Shown here: positions 1 through 7,423 of the stretch, one piece after another | Position numbering within the stretch: the stretch's first letter is position 1 | Layout of the letters: the number at the start of each line of letters is the position of its first letter | From: Stramenopiles sp. TOSAG23-2 | Taxonomy: Eukaryota > Sar | DNA: 11,120 bases | Reading direction: 5' to 3' | Assembly (NCBI GenBank): GCA_900128395.1 | Contig: LT649962.1 | Coordinates: 1 to 11,120 of the forward strand | Position numbers and translations under genes: made by a program | Notes under the pieces: generated by a model | Database searches by the model: none | The model's input: only the letters and a program-made list of their open reading frames with translations | Told to the model about the DNA's origin: nothing

Positions 1-307
1 GTAAGTTGTATTCTTGTTCATTCTTTTTAGCACATATAGCTTCTAAATGCGTAATTTCTGCTAAGGTAGCACCGGTCAATACGGAACCTGTTAATGAAAT
101 AAGAATATGTAATAAAACTATAAAACTTCTCATTCGTTTTAGACGATAAAACATTGGTGGGATAATCGAAATGACTATAAATAAAAAACTTAGCATAGGA
201 AAATTAAGTTTTGAACATGAGCTAACTTGTTCCGATACAATATATTGTATAACTGATGATCCAACGATTGCAATGAATAAAAATCCAAAGATTAAAGGTC
301 TGGTCAT
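1..307 (-). CDS. Multi-pass membrane protein, N-terminal part (runs off left edge)
   Basis: An open frame starts at an ATG (307-305, minus strand) and stays open to the window edge, giving 102 residues without a stop. Three hydrophobic segments are visible at about residues 4-24, 36-54 and 61-82. The second and third are separated by a short basic loop (RLKRMR), so that loop is probably cytosolic. Two cysteines lie in or near loops (residues 31 and 92). The sequence after residue 85 is hydrophilic, so a fourth span may lie beyond the edge. I recognise no family; the layout suits a small three- or four-span viral membrane protein. It lies 32 bp downstream of the fucosyltransferase remnant on the same strand. 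The AT-rich gap between them contains TATTAATATATAA, a possible promoter. Confidence 0.7.
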   Translation of the reverse strand, partial: MTRPLIFGFLFIAIVGSSVIQYIVSEQVSSCSKLNFPMLSFLFIVISIIPPMFYRLKRMRSFIVLLHILISLTGSVLTGATLAEITHLEAICAKKNEQEYNL

Positions 308-339
308 AATGTTAAGTTATATATTAATATTACATAGGT

Positions 340-943
340 TTATATACTTATTTTTATCCACTCTGGTAAATAATACGTATCTCTATTTACATCTCTTGAC
401 AGGTAATTATTTTTAAATTCATCACGATAATATATCGTCGCTTTGGTGTTCAAATATGCGGCCCACCATGCAAATGTTCCTCTACTAAAAACAATATTGT
501 CACACAAAGTGGCCATTATAGTAAAGTCTACTCGTAAATCGGCCTTTGAAATTGTAGTATTTATATTGTAATCTTTGATAAAATCTAATTGTTTTAAAGC
601 TTTTGATGGTTCGTCGCTAATGATAAGAAAATGATTACTAAAACCGGTTTTTAGTACTCTAGATAGCACCTTTAAATAAAATGCCTTTGGTGGCAAAGTC
701 ATTCCCTCATTTTTTCTTGCCATGTCTCCTAAGCGATAATGAAAACAAGTCAATTTATCGTATTCGTATTTTAGTTGTTTCTTTAAATATTCTTTAGCTA
801 ATGTTTTGTAAGCAGATTGAATCTTAAACATAGATAGAATATCTTTTCTGTATTCGTCAAAATAGTTGTAACATTGAAAATACCTTCTAAAACCAATGTG
901 TTTTATATTATCGTATTTTTTATAAAACCTATTATCACAAAAC
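340..943 (-). CDS. GT11 fucosyltransferase-like protein, 5'-truncated
   Basis: Glycosyltransferase family 11 enzymes (alpha-1,2-fucosyltransferases) move fucose from GDP-fucose to a glycan. Numbering from the internal Met at 831, the frame has HYRLGD (31-36), in place of the family's H-x-R-R-G-D donor-binding motif; SDE (72-74), in place of the second motif; and SRGTFAWWAAYLN (116-128), a clear match to the third. The frame is also open upstream of 831, to 954, and that stretch still fits the family (GFRRYFQCYNYF resembles the conserved block before the HxRRGD motif). The true start is therefore not at 831. At 943/944 the sequence switches into the 357-bp repeat and a stop follows at 957-955. 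The glycine-rich N-terminal motif of the family is absent. Whether the gene is broken in the virus or only in this assembly cannot be told. Family call sure; intactness doubtful. Confidence 0.8.
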
Positions 944-1300
944 CCGAATGGGTTTTACATTAGTAATAGTGGATTTGAATACCCAGAACCAACAGAATAT
1001 TCATGTCACGAATTCAATAACAGCAGATATGATAGGATACGAATGGCATTTGTTAGTAAATCCAAAACATTGAAAAACTTAAAACTAGTAGATGTGGGTA
1101 AAGATGAAGCTTCAGCTAGTAAGCGAGAAAATTTTTTTGATAATAAATTAACTACTATTACTACTACAGAAGAAGGGTCGATTATTGAATTGTTTAGCAA
1201 TTGTGTTGATAAAAAACAAAAACATTTTCACTCTGGTATTATTACATTTAATACAAATAACCTTAAATCACAACCATATTTGATTGATATACCAGCAGAT
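944..1300 (+). repeat. 357-bp direct repeat, copy 1
   Basis: Positions 944-1300 match 2504-2860 base for base by reading, with a fixed offset of 1560 bp (520 codons). The offset keeps the reading frame. The left border lies inside the truncated fucosyltransferase frame. An ACAAAACC stretch at 937-944 also occurs at 2498-2505, so a few bases of microhomology, shifted by one C, straddle the border. The right border is sharp (1300/1301). This copy holds the ATG at 1043, which corresponds to an internal Met in copy 2. Confidence 0.97.
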
Positions 1301-4051
1301 GAAAAGGAACCCTATTATTGCGATTTTGATGAAAACAAAAAATTTTCAGAAACTAATCACGGCGGCGGTGTATACAACAATGAAGGACTAATTAAATATT
1401 TAAATAAAGACGTACAATTAGCTGCAAAAATAGATGTTTTGGATGAAATTCAAGAATGTATATGTGCGGATTTCAGTGGCGCAAGTGTTGAAAATTGCAA
1501 AGATATATTTTTATGTAATATTAACTGTAACACGATACTAAAACGAAATCCTAAGTTGTGTCGAATTGATTGGTATCGTCATTTTTGTGCCGCAGAATGT
1601 GGTTTGCAAAAGGTTAAAACAGATAAAAAACAAACAAAAGAATTAGGATTTCCAAATGATTCATACCAATTTACAGTAGAAACAACACTAAAGAAGAACC
1701 AAATCCAAGTATTTAGTATAGGACATATTTTAAAAGAAAATATAATCAATCCTACAACATTTCAAGTAAAAGAATTTTTGGAAACGTTAGCAAAAGATAA
1801 CGACATACAAACAAATGGGCAAATAGAAGAATCATTAATTCACAAAGATTGGTTTGATATAAATAAATTACAATGTCATACAGTGTCTGATACAACTTTG
1901 CAAGCATTTGATGTTGAAAATTTAACAACAGAGTTTATGCCTTGTCAATTTAGAAAAGGTTGGTCTAAAGCGACGTTGGATGGTGACAACAGGGATTTCA
2001 TGCGATGTGCTGGTAAGACAATGAATGAACCTAATTTAAAAAAACAATTCATTCGAAGATTGTTCTACGACGATTATGACAAAGGTTACATCACTGGGAA
2101 TAGTTTCATTAAAGAATATGCAAGTTTAAAATCAAATAGACAACTTATTAAATTTATTGTTTCCGTTAATGAACAAGATATTAGGCATTGTAATTCTATG
2201 AATCGAAGAAACAATAAAATATCTTACATTAAACCTAACATAGAAAAGGTACCATTCTGTAAAACTGTCATTTCAAAAACAAAACTAGCAGAGGAAGAGT
2301 GTGTCAATTTGGTAGTACCAATGGATTGGAAAAATGATATAACAGCTCATAACCCTGTACGACAATCCAATGAAAAAAACCCTAGTATATCAATCTTAGA
2401 AAAGGGTGCTTATTGTCGTACAGAAACAGGAAAAGTAGATTCAATTCAACAGGACCAAGGCATTTGTTTGCCATACAATTTACCTTCTAAAATGACTACA
2501 AAACCGAATGGGTTTTACATTAGTAATAGTGGATTTGAATACCCAGAACCAACAGAATATTCATGTCACGAATTCAATAACAGCAGATATGATAGGATAC
2601 GAATGGCATTTGTTAGTAAATCCAAAACATTGAAAAACTTAAAACTAGTAGATGTGGGTAAAGATGAAGCTTCAGCTAGTAAGCGAGAAAATTTTTTTGA
2701 TAATAAATTAACTACTATTACTACTACAGAAGAAGGGTCGATTATTGAATTGTTTAGCAATTGTGTTGATAAAAAACAAAAACATTTTCACTCTGGTATT
2801 ATTACATTTAATACAAATAACCTTAAATCACAACCATATTTGATTGATATACCAGCAGATACAACCATAGAAGAACCTTTATTTAAGGATTTTGGTTTAA
2901 GTAAGGATTTGGAACTTTATACAAAAGTTTGGTTGACAAAAAATTATGACACCTATAAAAATATAGATAAAAGTGCTGAAATACACATCAATGACTTTAC
3001 TGACTTTCAAAAGCTATTATTTACAACACATAGCAAACAAAAAAACGATAATATTCACATCATCAGTGCAGCAGTTTGTAGCAATAGAGACATAAAATAT
3101 TTACAACAAAAATCAAATTATCAAATCCCAGAATATGTATTTGAATGTATCGTTAAAGGTAACAGATGCCAAGAGATTAAAGAAAAAGAAAATATGCATG
3201 TAAAGATTGAATATATGAATCAGCAATTATGGTTGATCCCAAAACATGACTTAATAATAAAGAATCACGGACCAATGCGAGTCTCAAATACATGTGATTC
3301 AAAAACCATTGATTATTTATTAGATCTTTTAAATTATAAGAAAACAGGCATAACTGGTCAAGATTTTTTTCTTGTTTCTAACCAATTATTAAAAAATCAA
3401 AAACCAATGCATAAAACCAACATTAAACCTTGCAAATCAACAAGTTTGTGCGTAGATAGAAATGCAAACATAAAAAAATCAACCACAGGAACAACGACGT
3501 GTAGTATCGATGTTGATATTGGTTATGAAGAAAAACAATCCTTGGCATGGGATGCTATCTTTATGGACCCAATATTTTATTTAAGAACATACAAAAATGC
3601 TGTCGTACCTTTAAAGTTTGACGTAATCGTATATAAAATAAAAAAATGTGGTAATTATAAACAAACAACGAAACGAAGGTTGCAATTATTATCCGATATG
3701 GCTACGATAGAATATGGAGGATCTGTTAGCAGCATTTTTAACATACTTGCTACGATGAATAACACAAAACCACAGATGATATCTTTTGCAGATACTTTGA
3801 TTGACAATCTACATGAGCAATGGCCATTGGCAACAAATACAAACGAAGCTAGGGAACAGTTGTATGAACAAATTACTAAATTGTATACCGAAGATTTGCT
3901 ATGTCTACATAATAGTTATATATTTTACATTGGGCTAGCATTCGTTTTACATTATGTTGTATTGTTAATATTAGCGACGATATTTAGTTGCTTACCAGAC
4001 ACGATTACCGGAAAACCTGTATCTATCTTTTACCAACCAAACTCCAGATAG
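1043..4051 (+). CDS. Large Cys-bearing single-span membrane protein with internal repeat (unrecognised)
   Basis: This frame encodes 1002 residues. Residues 1-86 (repeat copy 1) are identical to 521-606 (within copy 2, residues 488-606). Residues 87-487 and 607-1002 are unique. Cysteines cluster at about 130-200 and recur through the body, suggesting a disulfide-bonded ectodomain. One strong hydrophobic segment near the C-terminus (about 960-981) is followed by a tail of about 20 residues. No signal peptide is visible, and the ATG used is an internal Met of the repeat. A TAA lies in frame about 20 bp left of the repeat, so no earlier ATG is available. The natural N-terminus is therefore probably missing. 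The layout suits a virion envelope or ectodomain protein, but I match no family. The frame ends with TAG 34 bp before the coiled-coil gene. The frame is certain; the start and gene structure are not. Confidence 0.75.
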   Translation: MAFVSKSKTLKNLKLVDVGKDEASASKRENFFDNKLTTITTTEEGSIIELFSNCVDKKQKHFHSGIITFNTNNLKSQPYLIDIPADEKEPYYCDFDENKKFSETNHGGGVYNNEGLIKYLNKDVQLAAKIDVLDEIQECICADFSGASVENCKDIFLCNINCNTILKRNPKLCRIDWYRHFCAAECGLQKVKTDKKQTKELGFPNDSYQFTVETTLKKNQIQVFSIGHILKENIINPTTFQVKEFLETLAKDNDIQTNGQIEESLIHKDWFDINKLQCHTVSDTTLQAFDVENLTTEFMPCQFRKGWSKATLDGDNRDFMRCAGKTMNEPNLKKQFIRRLFYDDYDKGYITGNSFIKEYASLKSNRQLIKFIVSVNEQDIRHCNSMNRRNNKISYIKPNIEKVPFCKTVISKTKLAEEECVNLVVPMDWKNDITAHNPVRQSNEKNPSISILEKGAYCRTETGKVDSIQQDQGICLPYNLPSKMTTKPNGFYISNSGFEYPEPTEYSCHEFNNSRYDRIRMAFVSKSKTLKNLKLVDVGKDEASASKRENFFDNKLTTITTTEEGSIIELFSNCVDKKQKHFHSGIITFNTNNLKSQPYLIDIPADTTIEEPLFKDFGLSKDLELYTKVWLTKNYDTYKNIDKSAEIHINDFTDFQKLLFTTHSKQKNDNIHIISAAVCSNRDIKYLQQKSNYQIPEYVFECIVKGNRCQEIKEKENMHVKIEYMNQQLWLIPKHDLIIKNHGPMRVSNTCDSKTIDYLLDLLNYKKTGITGQDFFLVSNQLLKNQKPMHKTNIKPCKSTSLCVDRNANIKKSTTGTTTCSIDVDIGYEEKQSLAWDAIFMDPIFYLRTYKNAVVPLKFDVIVYKIKKCGNYKQTTKRRLQLLSDMATIEYGGSVSSIFNILATMNNTKPQMISFADTLIDNLHEQWPLATNTNEAREQLYEQITKLYTEDLLCLHNSYIFYIGLAFVLHYVVLLILATIFSCLPDTITGKPVSIFYQPNSR
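2504..2860 (+). repeat. 357-bp direct repeat, copy 2
   Basis: This is the second identical copy, lying wholly inside the long ORF and encoding residues 488-606. Protein sequence runs smoothly on both sides, with Cys-containing, soluble-looking sequence before and after, so this is probably the native position. Perfect identity over 357 bp means a very recent duplication, gene conversion or an assembly error. Confidence 0.97.
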
Positions 4052-4085
4052 TATATATTATTGGTTTAGTAAAATATAAAACAAT
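4051..4085 (+). promoter_or_regulatory. AT-rich candidate promoter of the coiled-coil gene
   Basis: TATATATTATT at 4052-4062 lies 24-34 bp before the ATG at 4086. It resembles elements ahead of the starts at 6009, 8403, 9215 and 10993. The whole gap between the stop at 4051 and the ATG is AT-rich. Assigned by motif recurrence only. Confidence 0.4.
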
Positions 4086-4808
4086 ATGGCTACTAAAACT
4101 CAACAAATTTTCTTGGACCTCAAAACCAAAATTGATAAATTAAACAAAAAAATAGATAAGTTAGAAATAGAAAAACAAAATAACGAACAAAAAATCAAAC
4201 AAAATTCGATACTAGAAGAAACAGCAATTACAAGATTATATAAAATTGTTAAACAAGATGATAAAAATAATGCAGTAAAAATGAAAGAACTGATACAAGA
4301 AACTGCGGATCTATTAACAAAAAGTTTAGAAAAACATGCCAAAGATCTAATGGGAGCGACACAACTTAAAATGGATTTAAACTCTACCTTAAAAGACAAC
4401 AAATTAAAGAAAGAGCTGAATAAGAACATCAATACAAGAGGTAAATTAACAGAGACCAAATTAGATATGCAAGATATAAAAATTGACACCTTAACAACGA
4501 ATCAGGGCATAAACAACGATACACTTAAAAACCAAATATTAAAGGATAAACAACAAATAGAAGATAGAATAGACCAATCCGACAGATCGTATAAACAAAT
4601 GAATGATTCATTGAAAAGTCAATTAAAGCTATTAGAAGGTGAAATAATTAATATGCGTGAACTTGTAGACGACGTAATTGCAACAAAAAATACAGCAGAA
4701 ATAGAGACCGAAGAAGAAGAAACAAAAACAGCAACAAAAAATAAAGAAGAGATTAAAGTTGGCAAACCGGATGAAGACGATGATGATACATTTGCAAATG
4801 AAATTTAA
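4086..4808 (+). CDS. Coiled-coil protein with acidic C-terminus (unrecognised)
   Basis: The product is 240 residues, very rich in Lys, Glu, Asn, Gln and Leu/Ile, without Cys or membrane segments. Heptad-like spacing of Leu/Ile (for example LKTKIDKLNKKIDKLEIEK near residues 12-30) points to long coiled coils over about residues 10-65 and 90-205. The tail, from about residue 205, is dominated by Glu and Asp and ends in an Asp run. Such a protein is probably an elongated oligomer with a structural or scaffold role; nothing points to an enzyme. Its TAA stop overlaps the stop of the opposing 56-aa ORF. The start is the first ATG of the frame and follows the AT-rich candidate promoter. Confidence 0.85.
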   Translation: MATKTQQIFLDLKTKIDKLNKKIDKLEIEKQNNEQKIKQNSILEETAITRLYKIVKQDDKNNAVKMKELIQETADLLTKSLEKHAKDLMGATQLKMDLNSTLKDNKLKKELNKNINTRGKLTETKLDMQDIKIDTLTTNQGINNDTLKNQILKDKQQIEDRIDQSDRSYKQMNDSLKSQLKLLEGEIINMRELVDDVIATKNTAEIETEEEETKTATKNKEEIKVGKPDEDDDDTFANEI

Positions 4809-4975
4809 ATATGAATATTCTTAATTTTATCGATAACATCAATCCAATATTTACAATTTTTAAATGCTTCTTCAGGAGTTACTTTTTTTTCTAGTTTATA
4901 ATGTTTTAGACATGTATGATATTTCCTTGCTAAAAAAAACTCTAATCTAGTCGTAGGCTTTATTGGGTCTGGCAT
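4805..4975 (-). CDS. Small 56-aa ORF (unrecognised)
   Basis: The ATG at 4975-4973 opens a 56-residue frame ending in TAA at 4807-4805. It fills what would otherwise be a roughly 150-bp gap. Its start lies within the last 16 bp of the BAF-like gene, in another frame, and its stop shares TTAA with the stop of the coiled-coil gene on the other strand. The protein is mixed in composition rather than low complexity: basic, with scattered aromatics (Phe, Tyr, Trp), two Cys (22, 41) and amphipathic helix-like stretches. Those properties and the exact fit between neighbours favour a real gene. No family is recognised. Confidence 0.55.
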   Translation of the reverse strand: MPDPIKPTTRLEFFLARKYHTCLKHYKLEKKVTPEEAFKNCKYWIDVIDKIKNIHI

Positions 4976-5325
4976 TCTGGTATTTTCTCTAGTTCCGTTT
5001 CTATACTAACTTGGTTTTCTTGGTTTATAGTAACTTCGTTAGTTTCATTAGTTTCGGTTTCAGCAGGTTGTTTTAGTTCTGATATAGCACAAAAAATACG
5101 ATGGCTATTTACATATTTTGGTAAAACGTTTAGTAAATCATTATACGAATCTATATTATTTAATAAATCTCCTATTGTATTTATGTTCTTTTTTTTAAAA
5201 TGTTCATATGTTACTTCCCCAACACCGGGTATTTTTATAACACTACTTTCTATTGAATTTTCTGATACAAACTTTTCCAATTGATAAGCACTTAGATGAG
5301 ATTTTTCTTTACAATATTTCTTCAT
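4960..5325 (-). CDS. Helix-hairpin-helix protein resembling barrier-to-autointegration factor (BAF)
   Basis: The 121-residue product has a helix-hairpin-helix centred on IPGVGEVTYEHF (about 32-43). Residues 19-60 (FVSEN, then V-x4-G-V-G-E-V) keep the order and spacing of conserved BAF residues as I know them from the animal protein: FV-x-E before the hairpin, then G-(I/V)-G-E-V and a following Leu-rich helix. After about residue 87 comes a Thr/Glu/Asn-rich tail that BAF, about 89 residues long, lacks. Animal BAF is a dimeric protein that bridges double-stranded DNA and restricts cytoplasmic viral DNA. A viral relative could bind viral DNA or interfere with host BAF, which is inference. A generic helix-hairpin-helix protein is the alternative. 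The gene follows the RING frame directly (TGAATG, same frame), so it may be the second half of one protein. Confidence 0.6.
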   Translation of the reverse strand: MKKYCKEKSHLSAYQLEKFVSENSIESSVIKIPGVGEVTYEHFKKKNINTIGDLLNNIDSYNDLLNVLPKYVNSHRIFCAISELKQPAETETNETNEVTINQENQVSIETELEKIPECQTQ

Positions 5326-6009
5326 TCATATGTTTGTAAGCCTACTATTACGTCTACTATATATTCGTGGCGTAAAATCAAATATTTGTTGATCACAAAC
5401 CACCGAATGTGGTGTCATCATGTATCGAGATTGGATATGAAAATTTTGTTTTATAGTATTATCCGTGGCCAAATATTTTCTACACATTGGACATTTATAA
5501 ATTAATGTAAATTCTGATTCTTTTTGGAAATATTGTTTTAAGCATTTTTTATGAAACATATGCCCACAACATGTTTTTGTTACAATATCATTTTGTTCAT
5601 AGTTTGATTGACATATAGGGCATATTTCATCCTTATCTAATTCTGATAATTGCTTCTTTGATAATTTAAAACCTTTTAGTTTTGGTTTAATGGAAGCGCG
5701 ATTATATTTTGATTTTTTTGCAATCATTTGCCATAATTTATGAAAATTTAATGGATCTATCAACGGACCACCTTGGGTAGTGATATCGAAAACGACGCGA
5801 AAATTTTGTCGTTGATGCTTTAAGCATGGGCATTTTCTAGAACATTGACTTGACTCAGGATTGTCACATGTAGTTTGATGTAGATCATCGTCGTTTGATA
5901 ATTCTTGTTCTATTTGATTGGGTGATAATTCTGCTATAGTGCTTGACAGGATATTATTTCTTCTCCTTCGCGCAGAAATTAACTGATTTGGGACACGTCG
6001 GCTTGGCAT
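5326..6009 (-). CDS. RING-H2 finger protein, probable E3 ubiquitin ligase
   Basis: The 227-residue product has a complete RING-H2 set: C130-x2-C133, C148-x-H150, H153-x2-C156 and C173-x2-C176, with CPIC and CPMC at either end. That set would bind two zinc ions. Such domains recruit a ubiquitin-charged E2 enzyme, and large DNA viruses often carry them to modify host or viral proteins. The N-terminus has a basic Arg run (14-17) and a Cys cluster (48, 56, 60, 62) that could bind another metal. The region after the RING (181-227) is basic and unassigned. The ATG at 6009-6007 is the first in frame and follows an AT-rich element at 6022-6034. The stop is a TGA followed at once by the ATG of the BAF-like frame. 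RING call sure; E3 activity inferred. Confidence 0.88.
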   Translation of the reverse strand: MPSRRVPNQLISARRRRNNILSSTIAELSPNQIEQELSNDDDLHQTTCDNPESSQCSRKCPCLKHQRQNFRVVFDITTQGGPLIDPLNFHKLWQMIAKKSKYNRASIKPKLKGFKLSKKQLSELDKDEICPICQSNYEQNDIVTKTCCGHMFHKKCLKQYFQKESEFTLIYKCPMCRKYLATDNTIKQNFHIQSRYMMTPHSVVCDQQIFDFTPRIYSRRNSRLTNI

Positions 6010-6064
6010 TTATTTTATAGACTATAATATATACAGATTCTTCTTGTTAAGACTTTTGTATATA
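6010..6064. promoter_or_regulatory. Divergent 55-bp intergenic region with shared TATA-like element
   Basis: CTATAATATATAC (6022-6034) reads as GTATATATTATAG on the minus strand, 13-25 bp before the RING ATG (6009). On the plus strand it lies about 31-43 bp before the ATG at 6065. The near-palindromic core could serve both genes. A second AT-rich stretch (TGTATATA) touches the plus-strand ATG. Confidence 0.45.
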
Positions 6065-7423
6065 ATGATCAACACATCTTTATATAGGTTAACTCATGGA
6101 AATCTAGATGACGTACAAGCAGATGTTGAGAAACTGGAGAATTATTTTCAAAACCGAAGAGAACAAGTTGCTCAAATTACTTTGACACCTAATTTTGGTA
6201 TTGATTATGATATGACTAGTATGGTAGAAATGATTTTCCCAGAATTTAAAACACAGGAAATAAAGATTTATAAAGGGTTATTAGTGGAATTGAGAATGAA
6301 TTACACGATACAACTAACAGATGCCATGTGGTTGTTCCCGCAATTATATAAAACAATTGGTCTAGTTGAATTACCTATAGGAACAAATTTAGAAACAATG
6401 AAGGCGCAAATACGTGATATAAAAGAGTTTGATATTACAGGGTTTAATACAAAGACAGAAAATACAGAAGAGTATGAAATGAGCCCATTGTATAATAGCA
6501 TTGGTATTTATATACACAATGACGCCAGCAATGACTGGGGTACAAGCAACGATAGCTACGTACTTGGATACAACTTGAGCTGTGACAAACTTATTATACA
6601 CCCATGGAAATACTTATTAGAACAAAATTTAAAAGTACATGACTTTTTTCAAAAACTAAATGTCATGAAAATTGAAGGACAAACAATTAAATCAGTCATG
6701 AATGAATCGTCAAAAGTTATTGTGGAATTTTTAACTGGGAAAAGGGAACACATGCTTAATTATATCACAGAAATGGCAAGCAATTGGTTTTATAGAAACG
6801 ATCAAAACTATTTCTTTTTCAATAATTGTTGTAACATCTTATCACTTTCACAAAGACCTGTTGCCTTTGAAACATCACCTTTGGCTGGTATACAATTGTA
6901 TAAAAATGACTGCAAATCCGAACATCCGTATAATTTCTTGTTTCCAATAAGCAGCAAGACCTACAATGAATTTTATATTTACGACGATTTAAATCTACAA
7001 CAAAAAGATAGAGTCAAGATGGGGTTCTACTGGGACAGGAATCAAATCCCATTCAATACACACCTTATGAGAAAATGTGCATCAGTGAATACAGGCGAAT
7101 GGAAAAGAACAGAACAAACACTACAAGTTGTACCGCAAAAATTTTACAAGGTATTTTACAATAGGATCAGTACACATAACTTATATGCATCCTTGGCACC
7201 AGAAACATTAATACAATTACAACCCGGGGATACTAATGAGAGTATTTACTTTCCAATGGATTTGAAAAATGTGATTGTAAAAACATTAATAGAAAAATAT
7301 GACGAATTGCAAAGATATAGAATTATAAATGACCAATATTATTGTAATAGGAAAAAAATGTTGAAAATACCAAGACAAGTAGCAAAAATTATATTAAATA
7401 CATATAATAATAATAATAATTAA
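6065..7423 (+). CDS. Unrecognised 452-aa protein with Asn-run tail
   Basis: The first ATG is at 6065. The frame is also open upstream through a TTG at 6044, but that is an unlikely start in a eukaryotic virus and lies in the promoter region. The product is soluble-looking: no signal peptide, no membrane span, few Cys (two adjacent near residue 257), and many aromatic residues (Tyr, Phe, Trp) and Asn spread through beta-like segments. This suits a structural or scaffold protein, yet no family motif is visible. It ends in five AAT codons (7406-7420). Its TAA shares TTAA (7420-7423) with the stop of the opposing gene. It is the only plus-strand gene between two minus-strand groups. Confidence 0.8.
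   Translation: MINTSLYRLTHGNLDDVQADVEKLENYFQNRREQVAQITLTPNFGIDYDMTSMVEMIFPEFKTQEIKIYKGLLVELRMNYTIQLTDAMWLFPQLYKTIGLVELPIGTNLETMKAQIRDIKEFDITGFNTKTENTEEYEMSPLYNSIGIYIHNDASNDWGTSNDSYVLGYNLSCDKLIIHPWKYLLEQNLKVHDFFQKLNVMKIEGQTIKSVMNESSKVIVEFLTGKREHMLNYITEMASNWFYRNDQNYFFFNNCCNILSLSQRPVAFETSPLAGIQLYKNDCKSEHPYNFLFPISSKTYNEFYIYDDLNLQQKDRVKMGFYWDRNQIPFNTHLMRKCASVNTGEWKRTEQTLQVVPQKFYKVFYNRISTHNLYASLAPETLIQLQPGDTNESIYFPMDLKNVIVKTLIEKYDELQRYRIINDQYYCNRKKMLKIPRQVAKIILNTYNNNNN
7406..7420 (+). repeat. (AAT)5 microsatellite, poly-Asn tail
   Basis: Five AAT codons in a row end the 452-aa protein just before its TAA. The number of units may vary between isolates. Confidence 0.85.

Noticed and set aside
171-416. 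81-aa plus-strand frame
   Set aside because: It runs antisense to the clearly membrane-type frame at 1-307 and the end of the fucosyltransferase; no recognisable content.
1006-1200. 64-aa minus-strand frame, duplicated identically at 2566-2760
   Set aside because: It is an antisense shadow of the direct repeat; its duplication only reflects the repeat.
1043-4051. Assignment of the long membrane protein to a per os infectivity factor family
   Set aside because: Cys-rich body and membrane span are suggestive, but no family motif could be confirmed, so it is left unassigned.
4100-4489. 129-aa minus-strand frame rich in Ser, Leu, Phe and Cys
   Set aside because: It lies antisense to the coiled-coil gene; Lys/Glu-rich A-rich codons read backwards give Phe/Leu/Ser. 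No motif.
5296-5505. 69-aa plus-strand frame opposite the RING and BAF-like genes
   Set aside because: Antisense to well-supported zinc-finger coding sequence.
6044-6064. TTG start for the 452-aa protein
   Set aside because: Non-ATG starts are unlikely in a eukaryotic virus; an ATG follows at 6065 and the TTG sits in the divergent promoter region.
6301-6601. Two minus-strand frames inside the 452-aa gene
   Set aside because: Shadow frames with no motif; the plus-strand gene accounts for the region.
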